A DNA stretch of 11,309 nt from an uncultured Lachnospiraceae bacterium (GTDB taxonomy: Bacteria > Bacillota > Clostridia > Lachnospirales > Lachnospiraceae): NCBI GenBank assembly GCA_902766655.1, contig CACXEL010000195.1:1-11309 (forward strand). Reading direction: 5' to 3'. Made by a program: the position numbers and the translations under genes. The notes below the pieces were generated by a model. That model was not told where the DNA came from and ran no database searches. It saw only the letters and a list, made by a program, of their open reading frames with translations. This document shows positions 6,864 to 11,309 of this stretch, in pieces; position 1 is the stretch's first letter; every line of letters starts with the position of its first letter.

Positions 6864-6903
6864 CCGGCGCAGGCCTCGACATCCTCAAGTCCCGGCCTGC
6901 CGG
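6864..6903 (+). other. hairpin in the ROK mRNA leader
   Basis: GCAGGCC (6869-6875) and GGCCTGC (6894-6900) are perfect arms with an 18-nt loop, extendable by CCG/CGG past a small bulge. It lies in the roughly 180-nt leader of the ROK gene. There is no T-run after it. Its role is unknown; I see no recognisable riboswitch. Confidence 0.35.
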
Positions 6904-6995
6904 AAATGATGTGTATGCTGCCAGCCGGCATCGCCGCATCAGATCCGGACCATGAACAGCCGGAGGAGCGCTCGCATAGGGAGGCACCAGAGAGT

Positions 6996-8156
6996 ATGGG
7001 CAAAAGTATTACACCGAAACAAATCAAGGCGAACAACCGGCAGCTTATCTATGATTTCATCTATCAAAACCGGAAGGTATCTCAGCAGGATATTTCCTAT
7101 GCTCTCCGGCTCAGCAGGCCGACGGTCGCATCCAACCTGGTGGAACTGGAGGCTGACGGACTGATCTACAAGAACGGACAGCAGAACACGGAGCTCATCG
7201 GGCGCAAGGCAGTCGGTTATTCCATAGTTTCGGACTATCGCCTGGCGATCGGCGTGGAGGTGAGACGAAGCAGGCTGAAAATGATAGCCGTAGACCTCTA
7301 CGGCGAGCCCATTGATTTTGAGGAAAAGAGCCTTGGATATGAGCGGACGGTCGACTACTGCAGGCGTGTGTGCGAGGAGATCATGGGTTTCATTTCCAGA
7401 CATGGTATCCGCCATGAGCAGGTGCTCGGCATCGGATTTGCCATGCAGGGCCTGATCTCGACGGACGGGACCACCGTGGTGTACGGCGCGATCCTGAACA
7501 ACACCGGCCTCAGGGTCGATTCCTTCAGCAAGTACCTGCCGTTTCCGTGTACCTTCATTCACGACCCGGAAGGGGCGGCGCTCACGGAGATCTGGCATTC
7601 GCCGGAGATCACCAGCGCCCTCTATATTTCCCTGAGCCAGCATCTGGGCGGGGCTGTGATAGCCGACGGGATGATCCGGGCCGGCAAGCATGGCCACAAC
7701 GCCACCTTCGAGCACATTCGGGTGCGCATGGGATCCAACGCCAGGAAGTGCTATTGCGGCAGGTACGGCTGTCTGGAGACGGTCTGCTCCATGAATGCCC
7801 TTCTGGGGGATGAGCCGCCGGAAGCCTTCTTTGAAAATGTCCGGGCAGGAGATGCCGAGGCGGTGGGTCGCTGGCACGAGTATCTTGACGTTCTGGGCAG
7901 GATGGCCAGCAACCTCCATCTTGTCATGGACGTGGACATCATCCTTGGCGGACATCTCGCCCAGTTCCTGACAGAGCAGGACGTAAGATATATGTACAAT
8001 GTAATCAAGGAGGCCACACCCTTTGACGAGGCGGAGGACTTCATTTATCTCAGCAGGATGCCGAGGCATAATATCGCCATCGGCTCGGCCCTCACCTACA
8101 TAAGGGCTTTTCTGGCGGATACTGAGCAAAATGAGGCCCCGTCAAGAATTCTGTGA
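6996..8156 (+). CDS. ROK-family transcriptional regulator (NagC/XylR-like repressor)
   Basis: This 386-residue protein has an N-terminal winged helix-turn-helix (about 27-58: VSQQDISYALRLSRPTVASN, then the wing) and a C-terminal ROK sugar-binding domain. Visible ROK features are HLGGAVI (216-222), EH at 239-240, and the structural zinc motif CYCGRYGC (C252, C254, C259) followed by LE. The ATP-binding DxGxT of ROK kinases is absent (AIGVEVRRSRLK at about 84-95), as in repressors. I chose the ATG at 6996: AGGGAGG stands 11 bases upstream and the product begins in the usual MGKSITPKQIKANNRQLIYD way. A longer in-frame start at 6906 has no ribosome binding site and adds a low-complexity tail. It is transcribed away from the transporter operon and most likely represses it until the imported sugar binds. 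Confidence 0.92.
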   Translation: MGKSITPKQIKANNRQLIYDFIYQNRKVSQQDISYALRLSRPTVASNLVELEADGLIYKNGQQNTELIGRKAVGYSIVSDYRLAIGVEVRRSRLKMIAVDLYGEPIDFEEKSLGYERTVDYCRRVCEEIMGFISRHGIRHEQVLGIGFAMQGLISTDGTTVVYGAILNNTGLRVDSFSKYLPFPCTFIHDPEGAALTEIWHSPEITSALYISLSQHLGGAVIADGMIRAGKHGHNATFEHIRVRMGSNARKCYCGRYGCLETVCSMNALLGDEPPEAFFENVRAGDAEAVGRWHEYLDVLGRMASNLHLVMDVDIILGGHLAQFLTEQDVRYMYNVIKEATPFDEAEDFIYLSRMPRHNIAIGSALTYIRAFLADTEQNEAPSRIL

Positions 8157-8175
8157 ATATCATTTAGGCCGCAGG

Positions 8176-8270
8176 ACGGTTCTTTTGGGACGGAGGGACG
8201 GTTCTTTTGCGCCAAAATCAAAGATTTTGGCGCAAAAGAACCGTCCCTCCGTCCCAAAAGAACCGTTTTT
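8176..8270 (+). terminator. 44-bp perfect palindrome with T-run; GGGACGG-type repeat element
   Basis: Bases 8176-8219 are the exact reverse complement of 8223-8266, leaving a 3-nt AAA loop. Five T's (8266-8270) follow on the plus strand, so it should act as a very strong terminator for the ROK gene. No T-run exists on the other side. Each arm holds GGACGGTTCTTTT twice as a direct repeat (about 8175-8186 and 8197-8208). The length, perfect symmetry and internal repeat suggest a miniature inverted-repeat or REP-like mobile element, not an ordinary terminator (inference). From memory, GGGACGGTTCTTTT-type repeats are common in clostridial genomes; I could not check that here. Confidence 0.85.
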
Positions 8271-8302
8271 CAGTCCCCGGGAACCGCCCCCGTCCCCACC
8301 AC

Positions 8303-8324
8303 CCGGCAAGGCGGCCCCTGCCGG
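8303..8324. repeat. small CCGGCA/TGCCGG hairpin
   Basis: CCGGCA (8303-8308) and TGCCGG (8319-8324) are perfect 6-bp arms with a 10-nt GC-rich loop. It lies between the long palindrome and the next promoter and may be part of the same repeat-rich insertion or a backup terminator. No T-run follows. Confidence 0.4.
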
Positions 8325-8361
8325 ATAAATCGGGCTGGGCATTTGCGCCGCGGTTCTTTTA

Positions 8362-8370
8362 TGCTATAAT
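8362..8370 (+). promoter_or_regulatory. extended -10 promoter of the NifX-SlyD fusion gene
   Basis: TGCTATAAT is a perfect extended -10 (TGnTATAAT, hexamer 8365-8370). The -35 region (TTTGCG, 8342-8347, 17-bp spacing) is poor, which fits an extended -10 promoter. The predicted start is near 8377, about 38 nt before the ATG. The bases just upstream (TTTGCGCC and CGGTTCTTTT, 8342-8360) repeat words of the nearby palindrome. Confidence 0.7.
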
Positions 8371-8414
8371 GAACAGACAATCAACCCGAAAAGGGGACAC
8401 ACAAAGGAGAAGAC

Positions 8415-9338
8415 ATGAGAATAGCGGTCACTTACGAAAATGGAACCATTTTTCAGCATTTCGGTCATACCGAATGCTTTAAGGTATATGAGGTCGAGGA
8501 CGAAAAGGTCGTCTCGAGCCGGGTGATCGAGTCCGGCGGCGCCGGGTGCGGCGCTTTGGCAGGCTTCTTGGCCGCCAACGGCGTGGATGTCGTCATCTGC
8601 GGCGGAATCGGCGGCGGTGCCATGAACCATCTGGTGGAGGCAGGGCTTGAGGTCTGCTCCGGCGCCCAGGGCGACGCGGACGCAGCGGTCGATGCTTACC
8701 TGAAGGGGGAGCTTACCTCCGAAGGCGCCAACTGTGATCACCATGAGCATGGCGAAGGCCACCACTGCGGCCACCACGGTGAAGAAGAAGACCATGAGTG
8801 CTGCGGCCACGGTGACGAGGAAGACCACGAATGCTGCGGCCGCCACGGCGAGGACGAGGGCGAAGACGGCCACTGCTGCGGCAGGCACAGACGCCAGCTC
8901 ACCGTCGACGGGAAAAATGCAGGCAGGACTGTCCGTGTCCACTACAGGGGTACCTTCGACGATGGCAGCCAGTTCGATTCTTCCTATGATCGCGGAGAAC
9001 CGCTGGAGTTCGTCTGTGGGGCCGGCATGATGATCAAGGGCTTCGACGCTGCTGTCGCAGACCTTAAAGTGGGCCAGATCGTCGACGTCCACCTCATGCC
9101 CGAGGAGGCCTACGGTCCCTCCAATCCGGACGCCATCCTCACGGTCCCGATCAGCGACATTCCCGGCGCGGAAGGCCTGACCCTTGGCCAGCAGGTATAC
9201 CTCCAGGGCGCCATGGGCCAGCCGATCCCCTGCAGGGTCACTGCCCTCGAGAACGGCAATATCACCTTCGACGCCAACCACGAGATGGCCGGCAAGGAGC
9301 TCAATTTCAGGATCGAGCTGGTGGAGGTCCTCGACTGA
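8415..9338 (+). CDS. fusion: NifX/NifB-like domain, His/Cys-rich linker, SlyD-like FKBP prolyl isomerase
   Basis: This is a 307-residue cytoplasmic protein. Residues 1 to about 100 match the dinitrogenase iron-molybdenum cofactor-binding fold (MRIAVTYENGTIFQHFGH, then VDVVICGGIGGGAMNHL). Residues 107-158 carry 8 Cys and 13 His, including two adjacent 11-residue repeats (124-134 and 135-145, EEDHECCG...) and a third CCG at 154-156. Residues about 171-307 form a SlyD-type FKBP: VRVHYRGT, QFDSSYDRG, MMIKGFDAAVADLKVGQ, MPEEAYGP, the inserted flap domain, and FDANHEMAGKELNF. E. coli SlyD carries its nickel-binding His/Cys tail at the C-terminus; here the equivalent lies before the FKBP domain. AAAGGAG is five bases before the ATG. 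The likely role is metal storage or delivery coupled to folding; no nitrogenase genes are nearby, so a nitrogenase role is unlikely. Confidence 0.9.
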   Translation: MRIAVTYENGTIFQHFGHTECFKVYEVEDEKVVSSRVIESGGAGCGALAGFLAANGVDVVICGGIGGGAMNHLVEAGLEVCSGAQGDADAAVDAYLKGELTSEGANCDHHEHGEGHHCGHHGEEEDHECCGHGDEEDHECCGRHGEDEGEDGHCCGRHRRQLTVDGKNAGRTVRVHYRGTFDDGSQFDSSYDRGEPLEFVCGAGMMIKGFDAAVADLKVGQIVDVHLMPEEAYGPSNPDAILTVPISDIPGAEGLTLGQQVYLQGAMGQPIPCRVTALENGNITFDANHEMAGKELNFRIELVEVLD

Positions 9339-9375
9339 CAGCCACTCCCGGCATATAGGAAACCTCCGGAAACTC

Positions 9376-9422
9376 TGCAATGTGCGTATTGAACAGTTAA
9401 TACTGACTATATTTATAGGAGG
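9376..9422 (+). promoter_or_regulatory. upstream region of the beta-glucosidase gene
   Basis: The 92-bp gap before the gene contains TGCAATGTGC (9376-9385), identical to the core of the inverted repeat at 6757-6769. It is followed by TATTGAACAGTTAATA, an imperfect inverted repeat (9388-9403). A promoter is not clear: TTGAAC (9389-9394) spaces poorly to TATATT (9408-9413), and TAATAC (9398-9403) has a weak -35. AGGAGG (9417-9422) stands eight bases before the ATG and settles the start. No hairpin terminator separates the fusion gene, so read-through is possible. Confidence 0.45.
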
Positions 9423-9430
9423 AAACAGAC

Positions 9431-10756
9431 ATGGCACTTTCCAAGGATTTCCTCTGGGGTGCAGCCAGCGCTGCCTACCAGGTAGAAGGAGCATACGATG
9501 AGGACGGCAAGGTCCCGGGTATCTGGGATGCCCTGAGCGCAGGCCACGTCGCCCACGGCGACACCGGCAATGTCGCCTGCGACCACTATCACCGCTACAA
9601 GGAGGACGTGGCCCTGATGAAGGAGATCGGCATCAAGGCCTATCGCTTCTCCGTCAGCTGGCCCCGCGTCATGAGTGGTCCCGACACCGTCAACGAGAAG
9701 GGACTGGCCTTCTACAAGGACCTGGTCGCCGAGCTGAAAAATGCAGGCATCGAGCCCATGGTGACCCTCTTCCACTGGAACCTGCCCATGTGGGCCCACG
9801 AGGAGGGCGGCTGGCGCAATCCCAAGGTCGTGGACTGGTTCCTCAGCTACGCCAAGGTGGTGGTGGACGCCCTTTCCGGCCAGGTCTCCCGCTGGATGAC
9901 CTTCAACGAGCCGGCCTGCTTCATCGGCCTCGGCTATGTGACCGGCGGCCACGCTCCCTTTGAGACCCTGAAGGCTGCCTCCATGGAGGAGGGTATGGAC
10001 GATCTGGTCCTTCTCTCCAAGCATGTCCTCCTGGCCCACGGCCGGGCCGTGCAGCTCATCCGGGAGCGGGCGGTCCTCGCCCCTCAGGTCGGTATGGCTC
10101 TGAACGGCGCCCTCTACGAGCCCAAGGGCAGTGATGAGGCGGCCGTGAAGGCGGCTTACGACAGGACCTTCCCGGAGAACCCCATTTTCTTCGACATCAA
10201 CTGGTGGGCGGACCCGGCCATCCTCGGCACGCTTCCGAATCCCATGAAGGGCAGGATCACGGACGAGGAGCTCATGGTGATCTGCCAGAAGCTGGACTTC
10301 TTCGGCTACAACTGCTACCAGTCCAGCAACTACGAGGAGTACGCCGGCCCCAACCCGGACGTCTATCCGGGCATGCCCCGGACGGCCATGGGCTGGACCA
10401 TCACGCCGGACGCCCTCTACTGGGCCGCCCGCACCTTCCACGCCCGCTACGGCCTGCCCTTCCTGATTACGGAGAACGGCATGGCCAACCTGGACTTCGT
10501 CATGAGTGACGGCAAGGTCCACGATCCCCAGCGCATCGAGTACATGAAGGGTTACATTTCCGGCCTGCAGAGGGCTGCGGAGGAAGGTGTGCCGGTCATC
10601 GGCTACACCTACTGGTCCATCATGGACAACTTCGAGTGGGCGGAAGGGTACGACAAGCGGTTCGGCCTCATCTATGTTGATTACCGGACCCAGAAGCGCA
10701 CCCTCAAGGATTCCGCTTACTTCTACGCAGATGTGATCCGCAAAGGCGGGATCTGA
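9431..10756 (+). CDS. family 1 glycoside hydrolase (beta-glucosidase)
   Basis: This 441-residue cytoplasmic GH1 enzyme should cleave beta-linked glucosides or related glycosides such as cellobiose or plant aglycone conjugates. It opens with the family signature FLWGAASAAYQVEGA (7-21). The acid/base Glu is E160 (TFNEP) and the nucleophile is E348 (ITENG), both in their usual contexts. NFEWAEGY (400-407) carries the Glu-Trp pair typical of enzymes acting on non-phosphorylated sugars; phospho-beta-glucosidases differ here, and no PTS gene is present. The motif usually written HWDLP reads HWNLP (115-119), a small departure in the sugar-binding loop. The length is normal. AGGAGG precedes the ATG and a hairpin follows the stop. 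Its tie to the importer on the other strand is only by proximity and a shared upstream decamer. Confidence 0.96.
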   Translation: MALSKDFLWGAASAAYQVEGAYDEDGKVPGIWDALSAGHVAHGDTGNVACDHYHRYKEDVALMKEIGIKAYRFSVSWPRVMSGPDTVNEKGLAFYKDLVAELKNAGIEPMVTLFHWNLPMWAHEEGGWRNPKVVDWFLSYAKVVVDALSGQVSRWMTFNEPACFIGLGYVTGGHAPFETLKAASMEEGMDDLVLLSKHVLLAHGRAVQLIRERAVLAPQVGMALNGALYEPKGSDEAAVKAAYDRTFPENPIFFDINWWADPAILGTLPNPMKGRITDEELMVICQKLDFFGYNCYQSSNYEEYAGPNPDVYPGMPRTAMGWTITPDALYWAARTFHARYGLPFLITENGMANLDFVMSDGKVHDPQRIEYMKGYISGLQRAAEEGVPVIGYTYWSIMDNFEWAEGYDKRFGLIYVDYRTQKRTLKDSAYFYADVIRKGGI

Positions 10757-10771
10757 GCAAGTATATCCGGC

Positions 10772-10806
10772 GGCCGGCAGAATATCCCATGGGATTTCTG
10801 CCGGCC
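10772..10806 (+). terminator. strong hairpin after the beta-glucosidase gene
   Basis: GGCCGGCAGAA (10772-10782) pairs perfectly with TTCTGCCGGCC (10796-10806). Inside, ATCCC/GGGAT (10784-10788 with 10791-10795) extends the stem after a one-base bulge. It begins 15 bases past the stop codon. The following bases (TTCCTGCC) are only weakly T-rich, so termination may be partial. The position still argues that it ends the beta-glucosidase transcript. Confidence 0.7.
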
Positions 10807-10944
10807 TTCCTGCCTGGCCGGGCCGGGCGGTCGGCTGCCCGTAATCGGGATGGATGCCTGTCAAGGGAGTGGGGCGGACCGAAGTCATGCTCGTTGCGGC
10901 ATGGCGGATCGCTCCGCGTCTATATGCCAAATCGGGAGATAATT
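10807..10944 (+). other. leader region of the peptidase gene
   Basis: No gene is seen here. GCGGA-TCGC-TCCGC (10904-10917) can form a small hairpin. A promoter is not clear; TTGCGG (10894-10899) and TCTATA (10919-10924) are 19 bp apart and weak. GGGAG (10934-10938), six bases before the ATG at 10945, is the ribosome binding site of the next gene. Confidence 0.4.
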
Positions 10945-11309
10945 ATGAAGGAAATATCCATCAAGGAGATTGGTCCTGTCAGGATAGGCCAGACAGAGAA
11001 TGCCAAAGCCGGAACAGGCTGCACGGTCTTCATTTGCGAAAATGGTATGCGGGCCGGACTCGACGTGCGCGGCGGCGGGCCGGCCTCAAGGGAGAGCCAG
11101 CTCCTCAATCCTCTTATGGCTGCCCAGGTCATCCACGCGGTGGTCCTGGCCGGCGGAAGCGCATTTGGCCTGGGAGCGGCGAACGGCGTCATGCGGTACC
11201 TGGAGGAGCGGGGATTTGGCTTCGACGTCGGGGTGACGAAGGTGCCCCTGGTGGCCCAGTCGGACCTTTTTGACCTCACCGTGGGCGACCCCTTCGTGCG
11301 GCCGGACGC
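10945..11309 (+). CDS. P1-family (DmpA-like) peptidase, N-terminal part, cut by window end
   Basis: The frame from the ATG at 10945 stays open for 121 codons to the end of the window. The product begins MKEISIKEIGPVRIGQ and matches the start of P1-family peptidases (DmpA, L-aminopeptidase/D-esterase). Visible family features are GCTVFIC, the GGGPASRESQLLNPLMA segment, AVVLAGGSAFGLGAANGVMRYLEERGFGF, and VPLVAQSDLFDL. These enzymes are made as a precursor that cleaves itself before a catalytic Ser; that site lies beyond the window, so activity cannot be judged. GGGAG sits six bases upstream. It follows the beta-glucosidase hairpin and appears to be a separate transcription unit. Confidence 0.88.
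   Translation, partial: MKEISIKEIGPVRIGQTENAKAGTGCTVFICENGMRAGLDVRGGGPASRESQLLNPLMAAQVIHAVVLAGGSAFGLGAANGVMRYLEERGFGFDVGVTKVPLVAQSDLFDLTVGDPFVRPD

Noticed and set aside
6906..6995. Upstream start giving the ROK protein 30 extra residues
   Set aside because: There is no ribosome binding site before 6906, the added residues are low-complexity, and the ATG at 6996 has AGGGAGG and begins in the usual way for the family.
6939..8129. 396-residue minus-strand frame opposite the ROK gene
   Set aside because: The plus strand has the HTH, the zinc motif and a ribosome binding site; the antisense product has no domain-like pattern.
8415..8714. NifX-like domain as a sign of nitrogen fixation
   Set aside because: This fold occurs widely in non-fixing anaerobes, and no nif structural or assembly genes are in the window.
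9389..9417. TTGAAC-17-TTTATA as the beta-glucosidase promoter
   Set aside because: Transcription would start within or after the ribosome binding site, leaving almost no leader, so this pairing is not credible.
8364..9494. 376-residue minus-strand frame opposite the fusion gene
   Set aside because: The Val/Ala/Phe-rich stretch is simply the reverse of the His/Cys/Glu-rich linker, and the frame runs across two real genes' starts.
9413..10930. 505-residue minus-strand frame opposite the beta-glucosidase
   Set aside because: The plus strand carries the full GH1 motif set; the antisense product is a His/Val/Gly-rich shadow frame.

Overview
The window looks like chromosomal DNA of a GC-rich (by eye close to 60% G+C) anaerobic Firmicute, most plausibly Lachnospiraceae or a related clostridial family. 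This rests on strong AGGAGG-type ribosome binding sites, a ROK-family regulator, an RbsABC-type sugar importer with a lipoprotein binding protein, no PTS genes, and GGGACGG-type inverted-repeat elements. The species assignment is inference. No phage, conjugative, CRISPR, tRNA or rRNA signal was seen.

Positions 93-6610 (minus strand) form one probable catabolic operon, read from right to left. The order is an SDR dehydrogenase, a lipoprotein sugar-binding protein, a two-domain sugar ABC ATPase, an RbsC-like permease, then a 354-bp spacer with an 85-bp tandem repeat, a small protein of unknown function, and a zinc-dependent alcohol/polyol dehydrogenase. A good sigma-A promoter (6693-6721, minus) with inverted repeats on its -10 and just downstream sits in the 385-bp divergent region. 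On the other side of that region, a ROK repressor-type gene (6996-8156, plus) reads away. The simplest model is that the ROK protein senses the imported sugar or polyol and represses the operon, and that the two NAD(P)-dependent dehydrogenases of different superfamilies oxidise (or oxidise and re-reduce) the imported substrate. No sugar kinase, isomerase or aldolase is present in the window, so the pathway must finish elsewhere.

Positions 8157-8414 hold a 44-bp perfect palindrome with a 3-nt loop and a T-run (a terminator that looks like a mobile GGGACGG-type element), followed by an extended -10 promoter. That promoter drives an unusual fusion protein (8415-9338): an N-terminal NifX/NifB-type cofactor-binding domain, a His/Cys-rich linker with 11-residue repeats, and a C-terminal SlyD-like FKBP prolyl isomerase. 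It is probably a metal-handling chaperone.

Positions 9431-10756 encode a GH1 beta-glucosidase, followed by a strong hairpin at 10772-10806. The window ends inside a P1-family (DmpA-like) peptidase gene that starts at 10945.

Most of the locus is ordinary accessory sugar metabolism. The parts most worth a second look are the NifX-His/Cys-SlyD fusion, the 85-bp duplication of the permease gene end, the 44-bp palindrome, and the unknown gene kept between transporter and dehydrogenase.
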